Assembly: GCF_014651615.1 (NCBI RefSeq)
Contig: NZ_BMXF01000003.1
Location: forward strand, 124,001 to 188,000
Reading direction: 5' to 3'
DNA: 64,000 bases
Source of the DNA: Persicitalea jodogahamensis
GTDB taxonomy: Bacteria > Bacteroidota > Bacteroidia > Cytophagales > Spirosomataceae
The number at the start of each line of letters is the position of its first letter. The stretch's first letter is position 1. Made by a program: the position numbers and the translations under genes. This document shows, piece by piece, positions 34,436 through 42,414 of the stretch. The notes beneath the pieces are model-generated. The model made no database searches, was not told the DNA's origin, and saw nothing but the letters and a program-made list of their open reading frames with translations.

Positions 34436-35749
34436 TTACACCAGACTTGCGGTACTTAGTTCGGCCAGCCCTTTTTTGTATTTTCTGCGAAACGAGCCGT
34501 ACGAAAATACCGTCAGCAGAATATACAACCCGCTTAGTCCGTAACAGCCATACACGAAAAACTCCTGAAAACTCAGATTTGCCTGCCCGAAGTTTTTGTA
34601 CAAAAGTACCGCCACGCTGCCCAGGTACCCGTACCAGTCGGCCAGCGTCACGATGAAGCCGACCGTACTCACATAGCGGAAGGTAGCGACCAGTCGCTCA
34701 AAGTACAGGCCGTTGCAGGGGACGTAGGCCATGTACATTCCCAAGCCCGTAAGCATGAACCACGCACTGGCCGACACGCTACCAAGCTGGTAAAGCCAGG
34801 TACTTAATCCGACCAACACGGCGCCCGCAATCATCAGTATATTGATGAGCGTAAACGCCCGGAAGTGATCGTCCACCCAACGCAACCCGGCCATCAATCC
34901 CAAAATAATGAGCGCAATGAGCGTTTCGGTTTGAGCAAAGATCGTGGGGTTGCCGTCCATGGTACCTTTCAGAATCTCGGGCGCGAAGTTGTCGCGGAAA
35001 TCGCGGAAGGCTGACAGCAGAACGTAGGAAATAATCAGCAGCGTCAGGCCAGTCGGGAAAGTACCCATGAATTTTTTCCGGTCAAGACGATTCATTGGGA
35101 GCCGCTCGGTACGCAGGATTTTGTCTTCCTCGCTCGGCGCGGGCAGGCGGCTTAATCCCCAAACCGACAACAGCAAGGGTACCACGAAAATCACGCCCGT
35201 CACGAAGGGTGCCCACACTTCACTCACACCGCCTTGCTGCATTAGCAACAAAGCGACCGTTTTGACCAGTCCCGACGCAAATATGAACGAAGCCGTCAGC
35301 GCCGCCACCAGGATTTCGGTTTGCTTGCGGCCTTCCAGCATGGCCAGCACGGTACCATACACCATGCCCAGCGGCAGGCCATTCAGGAAAAGAAAGACAA
35401 TATTGTAGGGCGCAGGTACCAGACCAAATCCCAAAAGCGCAAACTCGGCGAACCCGATCAGCCCCAGCACGTACCAGGGCCGCTGGTGGGGTTTCATCTC
35501 CGACACAACTTTAACGCCGATGCCTTTGGAAACGGCATAACCCAGTACCTGCGCCGTGATGAGCCAGATTTTGTAGTCGATGCCGCCGAATGCGATGCCC
35601 TCAAACTGAACCGCCGTGATGCCCTTGCGGAAGCCGTACATGCTGGTGTAGGTGCAGAAGGCGGCAATGGCACCGAGGGCGGTCGTGTAGAGTTCAGGGT
35701 TCTTTTTCAAGCGGGAGGCGGGTTTTAGAAAATGCAAATACGCGCACAA
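34436..35749 (-). CDS. DUF5690-type multi-pass membrane protein (MFS-like)
   Basis: A 437-residue protein with about 12 hydrophobic segments in two groups of six, separated by a charged loop near 200-225 (PAPSEEDKILRTERLPMNRLDRKKF). Features that recall Bacteroidota DUF5690 proteins are CTYTSMYGFRKG in the first helix pair, MKPHQRPW in loop 2-3, AFRDFRDNFAPEIL in the middle and MAYVPCNGLYFERLVA in the tenth helix. It resembles major-facilitator transporters but its substrate is unknown. Convergent with the orphan LytTR gene. Confidence 0.85.
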   Translation of the reverse strand: MCAYLHFLKPASRLKKNPELYTTALGAIAAFCTYTSMYGFRKGITAVQFEGIAFGGIDYKIWLITAQVLGYAVSKGIGVKVVSEMKPHQRPWYVLGLIGFAEFALLGFGLVPAPYNIVFLFLNGLPLGMVYGTVLAMLEGRKQTEILVAALTASFIFASGLVKTVALLLMQQGGVSEVWAPFVTGVIFVVPLLLSVWGLSRLPAPSEEDKILRTERLPMNRLDRKKFMGTFPTGLTLLIISYVLLSAFRDFRDNFAPEILKGTMDGNPTIFAQTETLIALIILGLMAGLRWVDDHFRAFTLINILMIAGAVLVGLSTWLYQLGSVSASAWFMLTGLGMYMAYVPCNGLYFERLVATFRYVSTVGFIVTLADWYGYLGSVAVLLYKNFGQANLSFQEFFVYGCYGLSGLYILLTVFSYGSFRRKYKKGLAELSTASLV

Positions 35750-35854
35750 TCAGGGTATATCCAAAACGAAGCGCGTTAAGAAATTGCGAACTCTCGATTG
35801 GTTTTGTCACACTCTTCTTATTCCGTCCCTTTGACCTGCTAATCCGATTCCCTG

Positions 35855-35938
35855 CATCAAATATACCCATTGCGTGGCTTTGCAGATATTTTCGATGCAC
35901 TTCTACGGGTTGCGGTCGAAGAACGGGAAGACCATAAC
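35855..35938 (-). pseudogene. Fragment of a second CocE/NonD hydrolase gene
   Basis: In the gap between the DUF5690 gene and the next gene, the minus strand reads VFPFFDRNP-stop-KCIENICKATQWVYL. This matches the C-terminal region of the intact hydrolase at 37366-39243 (FPLFDRNPQKYVENIYKA, then KATQRIY), and the DNA of 35880-35930 is visibly similar to that of 37456-37510. A TAG replaces the Gln codon. Only about 28 codons are recognisable, so this is the relic of a duplicated copy. Confidence 0.7.
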
Positions 35939-35941
35939 TTT

Positions 35942-37300
35942 TTAATTAGGCACGTACCAAAAAGGAATAGCAATCAGTTCATCCGGTTCCGAGCGCCCCT
36001 CTGTTTTCAGACCTACCCTGAGCAGATTTTTTCCTATCCGTAGATTATTGGGAATCAGCACCATTTGCCAGCCCCGCTGATTGTGCACTCCGCGCTGGGT
36101 GAAAAGTACCTCGGGCTGAGCAAACAGGGAATCATTGACGGTGACATGCAGAATGCGGGTCAATACCTCACTGCTCCAGTCGGCGTACCGTTGTCGTCGA
36201 TCCTGCCTTGACAGGCTGTCGTCCATTATCGGTTCTTTCGCCGCCACCTTCAATAAAGTATCCAGGGTTTTGGGATAGGCGATAAATAGCCGGATGTACG
36301 GCTCCTGGATCACATCGGCCTGAATGCTGGCCTGTGCGAGATAGTCGTTTTCATCCCGTAAATTGTCGTACGCCAGCGGGTTGACATACTGCTCATCGAT
36401 TCGGGCCGTGTATAGGTGGCGGGAAGCAAGCCCCTGAATTCTACGATCTGTTCTTGAAAGATCCGCTGTGAATTCCACAAAAAACGACCCCATAAATACC
36501 ACCATCACAACTACTATGGTTCGGAGAATATATTTGGTGGAAATGTTGCTGTAAAAGGTATTGATAATATACGATATGGGTTTGTGAACACCCAGCATCA
36601 AAAGCTGATTGAATCGTAGGACACCATATTGGAGTTTGATGCCGACCGGATGTTGCCTCGCTTGCTTCAGGCTCAAGACAACCGAGGCCACGAAGTAAAG
36701 GGCTACTATGGCGTATACGGCAATTTTCAGCATCTGCCATACCTCGACCGGCAGGGCCGGACGCAGCAGCAAATACACGACCAGGGCCTGCACGTACGCA
36801 CTCGCAATCAGAAATATCATTAAAACCAGCAAGAAAGCCGTGGCGAACACGATGTTACATCGGCGGTCGAGTCGAACGATGTAACGGTCGAGCGGTCCCA
36901 GATCTTTTTCCATCTGCTCCTGGGCGAAAGTCGAGATGAAGGGTATCCTGTCGTAGCGAATCCCGGAAGGATAAACTGCCAGCAACCCCACCAAACCTAC
37001 CCAATAGGCCCGCATGACAAAATTGACCAGAAACGCCAGGAATAGCACATAGCAGGCCGACTTGGTCATGCTTAAAGCCAACAGGGGTAGTAGGCCGGGC
37101 AAGCCCTCGGTTTGGGTGATGAGGTTAAAGCGAAGGTAGTCGAACCCCTGATCGAGCAGATCGGGAAGTTGCAGAACCGCGAAGATCGCCACGCCGGAGA
37201 TGGCCAGTTCCATCTCCCAGCTTTGGGCGGTCAGTTCGCGGAGTTTCTCCCGGTCAGCGGACGAAATCGAACCGGGGGAGGGTTCTTCGGATGGGGTCAT
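35942..37300 (-). CDS. Large integral membrane protein of unknown function
   Basis: A 452-residue protein. After a polar N-terminus (~1-28) come about seven hydrophobic segments: ~32-50, 72-92, 95-112, 150-178, 186-208, 235-250 and 262-285. The remaining ~165 residues are soluble and presumably outside the cytoplasm (SRHLYTARIDEQYVNPLAY, later FTQRGVHNQRGWQMVLIPNN). No family was recognised. It begins 65 bases downstream of the hydrolase gene on the same strand and may be co-transcribed with it. Confidence 0.7.
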   Translation of the reverse strand: MTPSEEPSPGSISSADREKLRELTAQSWEMELAISGVAIFAVLQLPDLLDQGFDYLRFNLITQTEGLPGLLPLLALSMTKSACYVLFLAFLVNFVMRAYWVGLVGLLAVYPSGIRYDRIPFISTFAQEQMEKDLGPLDRYIVRLDRRCNIVFATAFLLVLMIFLIASAYVQALVVYLLLRPALPVEVWQMLKIAVYAIVALYFVASVVLSLKQARQHPVGIKLQYGVLRFNQLLMLGVHKPISYIINTFYSNISTKYILRTIVVVMVVFMGSFFVEFTADLSRTDRRIQGLASRHLYTARIDEQYVNPLAYDNLRDENDYLAQASIQADVIQEPYIRLFIAYPKTLDTLLKVAAKEPIMDDSLSRQDRRQRYADWSSEVLTRILHVTVNDSLFAQPEVLFTQRGVHNQRGWQMVLIPNNLRIGKNLLRVGLKTEGRSEPDELIAIPFWYVPN

Positions 37301-37365
37301 TTAATAAATAATCAGGATGTACGGTGATTCGGTTGGCGATGTATCCCAGTTGTTCTTTCTGATTG

Positions 37366-39243
37366 TTAATTCAACACCTCCACTTCCAGTCCACTCGCTG
37401 CGTTTGACTGCGTGTAAATCCGCTGAGTGGCTTTGATAAAATCTTCAGGATTGGCCTTGTAAATATTTTCGACGTACTTCTGTGGGTTGCGGTCGAAAAG
37501 TGGGAAGGCGGTACTTTGAACCTGTACCATGATTTTGTGGCCCTTTTTGAAGGTGTGCAGCACATCCTGCAAGCGGAAATCCAGCGGTGTCAGCGTGTTG
37601 GCTTTCAGCGGCTCGGGTTTGGCAAAGCTGTTGCGGAAACGTGCCCGCATCACCTCACTGCGCACCATCTGCTGGTAGCCCGCCAGCACCACTTCCTTAT
37701 CCACCATATAGCTGTGGTTTTTTTCATCATCGGGATAAACGTCGATGAGTTTTACAAAAAAATCGGCATCGGTACCGGTCGTGCTGAAATTGAGCTTGGC
37801 CATGATTTCACCACCCAGCGTGATGTCCTCCGTGAGTACGTCGGTTTCGAATACCAGTACGTCGGGGCGGGTAGCCGCAAACCGCTGGTCTTCCGACATG
37901 TAGTTGAAAGGCGTAAAACCCGTCATCTGCGTGAGGTCGTCGGTGTAGGGGACGGGCTTCATCGGATCGCTGATGTACTCGGTGAAGGCGCTGGCAGCGG
38001 TGGGCTTGTCGAAGCTTAGTTTACCATTTTTATGGAAATACAGAGTTTGTTTTTGGGCCTGAGTCGCGGGCCATTGCTCAAACTTCCGCCATTCGTTACG
38101 ACCCGTATTGAATAGGTAGGCTTCGGGCAGGCCGGTTTTACCATCGCCCGCCCCTTTCAGGAAGTGGGTAAAGAATTCGGTTTCAATATTTTTCTGGTAA
38201 AACGTCGCGAGACTATCTCCGAAGTAGATGTCATTGTGCAGCGTATGGCCTGTTTCGCGGCCCCAGCGGCCGTGTCCGAAAGGTCCGACAACCAGGGTGT
38301 TATAGGCATTGGGGTTGTTCTTTTCAATGGTTTTGTAGGTATTCAACGGACCGTACAAGTCCTCGGCGTCGAACCAGCCACCGACGGTCATGTACGCGGA
38401 AGTGACGCCCTTCAAGTGCGGCAGGATGTCGCGCTTCTGCCAAAACTCATCCTTGTTGGAGTGATTCATCGTTTCCTGCCAGAAAAAATTGTCCTTATAG
38501 TACTTGTCAAAATTCTTCAACGGCCCCATGTTCAGGTTGAAAGTGTACCCGTCGGGTTTGGCCTGAATGAATTCGTCGGTAAACCAGGACTTGGTGGTGG
38601 GTTCAGGATGCTGGATGCCGAACACCGGAAAAGTACCATAATAGCCCTGCGTAAAGGCACCATTGTGATGAAAATCGTCGAAAAAGAAGTCAGCGATGGG
38701 GGCCTGGGGGGAAGAGGCTTTCAAAGCCGGGTGCTTGCTCAGCGAACTGGCGGTGGTATAAAACCCAGGGTAGGAGGTACCATACTGACCCACGCGGCCG
38801 TTGTTATGTGCGACATTTTTGAGCAAAAACTCGATGGTGTCGTACATATCCGATGCCTCATCCACATCGTGCTTGCCTTTTTTGTCGGCGATGTGTGGAG
38901 TCATATTCGTCCAGGTACCCTCGCTCATGTAGCGACCGCGGACGTCCTGATAGACGTAGATGTACCCATCCCGCATGAGGTAAGGGTTGGGGCCGAGGCG
39001 GGTCGGAAACTCGTCCTTGCCATAAGGCGCGATGCTATAGCACGTACGCTGCATCAGGAAAGGGTACTTTTTGGTGTCTGAAATGTCCTTGGGCGTGTAA
39101 AGAATCGTGTGCAGTTTCACGCCGTCCCGCATCGGAATGTCGTAAATCGTCTTGGTGTAGTTTTCTTTAATGAAAGCCTGGTCGTTTTGAGCCTGCACGG
39201 TCGAAAACACAAGCAGACCAAGAAGTAAGAAAAATGCGCGCAT
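37366..39243 (-). CDS. CocE/NonD-family hydrolase (X-Pro dipeptidyl-peptidase/acyl-amino ester hydrolase type)
   Basis: A 625-residue secreted hydrolase: signal peptide (about 1-18, ending VQA), alpha/beta hydrolase core with IPMRDGVKLHTILYTP, YVYQDVRGRYMSEGTW, nucleophile S157 in GQYGTSYPG, a Gly-Trp-Phe-Asp region (TVGGWFDAEDL) and catalytic His candidate in GPFGHGRWG; then a C-terminal jelly-roll domain (~440-620) with FVKLIDVYPD. Family members include alpha-amino-acid ester hydrolases, glutaryl-7-ACA acylase relatives and X-Pro peptidases, acting in the periplasm. The substrate is not predictable. A relic of a second copy lies at 35.9 kb. Confidence 0.92.
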   Translation of the reverse strand: MRAFFLLLGLLVFSTVQAQNDQAFIKENYTKTIYDIPMRDGVKLHTILYTPKDISDTKKYPFLMQRTCYSIAPYGKDEFPTRLGPNPYLMRDGYIYVYQDVRGRYMSEGTWTNMTPHIADKKGKHDVDEASDMYDTIEFLLKNVAHNNGRVGQYGTSYPGFYTTASSLSKHPALKASSPQAPIADFFFDDFHHNGAFTQGYYGTFPVFGIQHPEPTTKSWFTDEFIQAKPDGYTFNLNMGPLKNFDKYYKDNFFWQETMNHSNKDEFWQKRDILPHLKGVTSAYMTVGGWFDAEDLYGPLNTYKTIEKNNPNAYNTLVVGPFGHGRWGRETGHTLHNDIYFGDSLATFYQKNIETEFFTHFLKGAGDGKTGLPEAYLFNTGRNEWRKFEQWPATQAQKQTLYFHKNGKLSFDKPTAASAFTEYISDPMKPVPYTDDLTQMTGFTPFNYMSEDQRFAATRPDVLVFETDVLTEDITLGGEIMAKLNFSTTGTDADFFVKLIDVYPDDEKNHSYMVDKEVVLAGYQQMVRSEVMRARFRNSFAKPEPLKANTLTPLDFRLQDVLHTFKKGHKIMVQVQSTAFPLFDRNPQKYVENIYKANPEDFIKATQRIYTQSNAASGLEVEVLN

Positions 39244-39363
39244 TGTGGGTTGGGGTTAAGTATTATTTGGTTCTGGTTGCCCCAAATTTCAGAAATTAGA
39301 TGGTAAAACAATGACTTTGCCTAATTTTGATCTTTCGATTTTATTCCATCACAACTTTAATTC

Positions 39364-41208
39364 ATGAAGCCATTGCTTTTTTCCTGCCTGCTGCTCGGCC
39401 TGGCAGTTCACAGTTTTGCCCAGTCCGACCGCTGGCAGCAGCGTGTCAAGTACGAAATGAATATCGACTTCGACGCCAAGACCCACCGCTACACCGGAAC
39501 GCAGAAACTACAATACACCAACAATTCTCCCGACACGCTCGATAAGGTTTTTTACCACCTCTACCTCAACGCCTTCCAACCCGGCAGCCAGATGGACGTT
39601 CGCTCGCGTACCATCAGCGACCCCGATTCGCGCGTGATGGATCGGATTTACAAACTTTCGCCTGACGAAATTGGCTACGAAAAAGTCAAAACTCTGAAGC
39701 ATAAAGGCAAGGCGGTGAAGTACCAGGTTGTCGGTACCATTCTGGAAGTGACGCTCAATGAGCCGATTCTGCCCAAAACTACCACGACCTTCGACATGGA
39801 GTTCGAGGCGCAAGTACCCGTTCAGATTCGCCGCACAGGCCGAAATAACAAAGAAGGAATCGACTACTCAATGGCGCAATGGTACCCCAAGATGAGCGAG
39901 TACGATTACGAAGGCTGGCATGCCGTCCCTTATATCGCCCGCGAATTCTACGGCGTGTGGGGCGATTTTGATGTCAAGATAACCATGGACGCCGCCTACA
40001 CCATTGCCGGGACGGGCTACCTCCAGAATCCCGACCAGATTGGCCACGGCTACTCTAAAAAGGACGTCAACCATAAAAAGGGCGACCGCCTGACCTGGCA
40101 TTTTGTGGCTCCTGAAGTACCTGACTTCGTGTGGGCGGCCGACCCCGACTACGTCCACGATGTCGTGAAAGTGGACGATAAACTGGACCTGCATTTCTTT
40201 TACCAGAACGACACGACCAATTATTGGAAGCAAATGGAACCCTACGCCGTGCGTTGCTTCAAGTTTATGAACGAGCGCTTTGGCCGTTATCCCTACAAGC
40301 AGTACTCTGTAATTCAGGGCGGCGACGGCGGTATGGAGTACCCGATGGCGACGCTGATCACGGGACGCGGCAATCTGGGATCACTGGTGAGCGTAACGGT
40401 TCACGAGTCGATTCACAGCTGGTTTCAGAACCTGCTGGGTACCAATGAGTCGAAGTACCCCTGGATGGACGAAGGCTTCACTTCCTACGCTTCCAGCCTG
40501 GTGATGGCCGACCTCTTTCCCTCGCGTCGCGATCCGCAATATGGCAGCTTCCTATCGTACCAGCGGCTGGTGGAATCGGGCCTGGAAGAACCCATGACCA
40601 CGCAGTCGGACCACTACAACACCAATCGCGCCTACAGCACGGCGGCTTACTCGAAGGGAGCCCTTTTCCTGCACCAATTGAGCTACATCATCGGACAGCC
40701 TGCCTTCGACCGGGGCATGAAGCGCTACTTCCGGGAGTGGGTGTTCAAGCATCCCAACCCTACCGACCTCAAACGCATCATGGAAAAGGAATCGGGCCTG
40801 GAACTGGACTGGTACTGGGAAGACTGGGTCGGCACGACCCGCACCATCGACTACGGGATCCGTGAGGTGCTGCCCAGCGGCAACAAAACCAATGTTGTGC
40901 TGGATCGGCACGGCAAGCTGCCCATGCCGCTCGACGTAGTGGTAAGCTATACCGACGGCACGCAGGAGAATTTCTATATTCCGCTGGAAATGATGCGCGG
41001 CGAAAAGCAGGAGAATATTTACGGCAAAACTACCCTGTTGCCCGACTGGCCCTGGGTGTATCCTGAGTATAGCTTCACCATTGACCGACCCGTGACTACC
41101 ATTCAGCGTATTCTGATCGACCCTACGCACCGCATGGCTGATATTAAGCCGGATAACAACGTTTATCCTACGCTGACGGAAGTGCCGAGAGTGAAGGTGA
41201 CCGAATAG
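39364..41208 (+). CDS. M1-family zinc metallopeptidase
   Basis: A 614-residue secreted aminopeptidase-like enzyme with a signal peptide (1-19, ending SFAQ). The N-terminal saddle-like domain (~25-240) includes RYTGTQKLQYTNNS. The catalytic domain has the exopeptidase-type motif GGMEYP, then HESIH (H347, E348, H351) with the third ligand E370 eighteen residues on in MDEGFTSYA, which is the M1 spacing, and a downstream Tyr in AYSKGALFLHQL. It lies 120 bases from the divergent CocE gene. TAATTTTG at 39322-39329 could serve as a -7 promoter box, although no clear -33 box is present. Confidence 0.93.
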   Translation: MKPLLFSCLLLGLAVHSFAQSDRWQQRVKYEMNIDFDAKTHRYTGTQKLQYTNNSPDTLDKVFYHLYLNAFQPGSQMDVRSRTISDPDSRVMDRIYKLSPDEIGYEKVKTLKHKGKAVKYQVVGTILEVTLNEPILPKTTTTFDMEFEAQVPVQIRRTGRNNKEGIDYSMAQWYPKMSEYDYEGWHAVPYIAREFYGVWGDFDVKITMDAAYTIAGTGYLQNPDQIGHGYSKKDVNHKKGDRLTWHFVAPEVPDFVWAADPDYVHDVVKVDDKLDLHFFYQNDTTNYWKQMEPYAVRCFKFMNERFGRYPYKQYSVIQGGDGGMEYPMATLITGRGNLGSLVSVTVHESIHSWFQNLLGTNESKYPWMDEGFTSYASSLVMADLFPSRRDPQYGSFLSYQRLVESGLEEPMTTQSDHYNTNRAYSTAAYSKGALFLHQLSYIIGQPAFDRGMKRYFREWVFKHPNPTDLKRIMEKESGLELDWYWEDWVGTTRTIDYGIREVLPSGNKTNVVLDRHGKLPMPLDVVVSYTDGTQENFYIPLEMMRGEKQENIYGKTTLLPDWPWVYPEYSFTIDRPVTTIQRILIDPTHRMADIKPDNNVYPTLTEVPRVKVTE

Positions 41209-41230
41209 AAAGACCCAAAGCAACAATGCA

Positions 41231-41264
41231 GAAGGGTAGTTTCTTTTGAAGCTACCCTTCTTTT
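41231..41264 (+). terminator. Intrinsic terminator after the M1 peptidase
   Basis: A 9-bp stem GAAGGGTAG/CTACCCTTC (41231-41239 with 41252-41260), 12-base loop, followed by TTTT. It lies 22 bases after the stop and just before the next same-strand gene. Confidence 0.78.
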
Positions 41265-41285
41265 CATTTTCCTATTCCTTAGAAA

Positions 41286-42365
41286 ATGGTTGAGAAGACT
41301 ACAGATTTCGAGCGAATCCTGGCCGCTTATGATGTATTTCCTTTGCCAGAACCGAGGCATTTTGGTTCGGGGCATATCAATGCTACTTTCCTGGTAGAGG
41401 GTGAGGACGGGCGGAAATTTGTTTTACAGAGGATTAACTCAGCGGTATTCCAGATTGAAGCGATTGCTCATAATTTACGGCTGGCGGCAAAGTACCTGAC
41501 CAAGCATCATCCTGACTATCTATTCGTTGCGCCCATTCCTACGCTGGCGGGGGAGGAGATGGTAGTTTTGGAGGGCGAATCCTGGCGGTTGACGCCATTT
41601 GTCCCCAATTCAACTTCCATCAACGAAGCCACCACGCCTCAGCAGGCCTATGAGGCGGCACGGCAGTTTGGCCTATTGTCCAAAAACCTGGACGGGCTGG
41701 ATTTAGCCAAATTTGAGGCGACAATTCCTGATTTTCATAATCTGAGCTTTCGGTTCGGACAGTTCCAGGACGCTATTGCAGCGGCTCCGGAAAGTCGCCG
41801 GGAAGCAGCTGTGGAGCTGGTTGCTTATTTTTTGGATAAAAGCGAGATCGTGGCTACGTACGAAAGTCTGATGCAAAACCCGGATTTCCCTGACCGCCTG
41901 ATGCATCATGACACCAAGATCAACAACGTCCTGCTCGATGCTGACACCCAGCGCGGGCTTGCCGTGTGTGACCTCGATACGTTGATGCCCGGAAAAGTCA
42001 TATCTGACCTTGGCGATATGGTGCGCACCTATGTCAGCCCGGTTTCGGAAGAAAGTGTTGAATTTGAGAAGGTCGTGGTACGGGAGGAGTATTACAAAGC
42101 TTTGATCGAAGGCTACCTTTCGGAAATGAAGGGCGTCCTGACGGAGACGGAGAAATCGGCCATTTTTTATTCAGGGCTATTTCTGGTGTACATGCAGGGT
42201 ATTCGCTTTTTGGCCGATTACCTGAATGGCGACGTGTATTATCCCGTCAAGTACCCTGAGCATAATCTGGACCGGGCGAAGAATCAGATGGTACTTTTAC
42301 AAGATTTGTATAGGACGGAAGATCGTCTGCGGGAGATCATTTCCGAGGCCCTTAGCCAGGAATAG
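41286..42365 (+). CDS. Aminoglycoside-phosphotransferase-fold sugar kinase (NahK-like)
   Basis: A 359-residue cytosolic kinase. The N-lobe has FGSGHINATFLV and KFVLQRIN (ATP-binding Lys region); the C-lobe has the catalytic loop LMHHDTKINNVLLD (Asp and Asn of the HxDxxxxN pattern) and the metal-binding CDLDTLMPG. The overall pattern matches N-acetylhexosamine 1-kinase (NahK)-like proteins common in Bacteroidota, which phosphorylate GlcNAc/GalNAc at C1; antibiotic modification is not implied. Separated from the peptidase gene by a terminator, so it likely has its own promoter. Confidence 0.85.
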   Translation: MVEKTTDFERILAAYDVFPLPEPRHFGSGHINATFLVEGEDGRKFVLQRINSAVFQIEAIAHNLRLAAKYLTKHHPDYLFVAPIPTLAGEEMVVLEGESWRLTPFVPNSTSINEATTPQQAYEAARQFGLLSKNLDGLDLAKFEATIPDFHNLSFRFGQFQDAIAAAPESRREAAVELVAYFLDKSEIVATYESLMQNPDFPDRLMHHDTKINNVLLDADTQRGLAVCDLDTLMPGKVISDLGDMVRTYVSPVSEESVEFEKVVVREEYYKALIEGYLSEMKGVLTETEKSAIFYSGLFLVYMQGIRFLADYLNGDVYYPVKYPEHNLDRAKNQMVLLQDLYRTEDRLREIISEALSQE

Positions 42366-42414
42366 GTACATTCATTGCCTGTAATACGACTGATCGTGAG
42401 GGGTACACTTCCGG

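Noticed and set aside
38164-39081. Open frame of 305 codons on the plus strand
   Set aside because: It lies wholly antisense to the well-supported CocE/NonD hydrolase and lacks any domain pattern; it is a codon-usage shadow.
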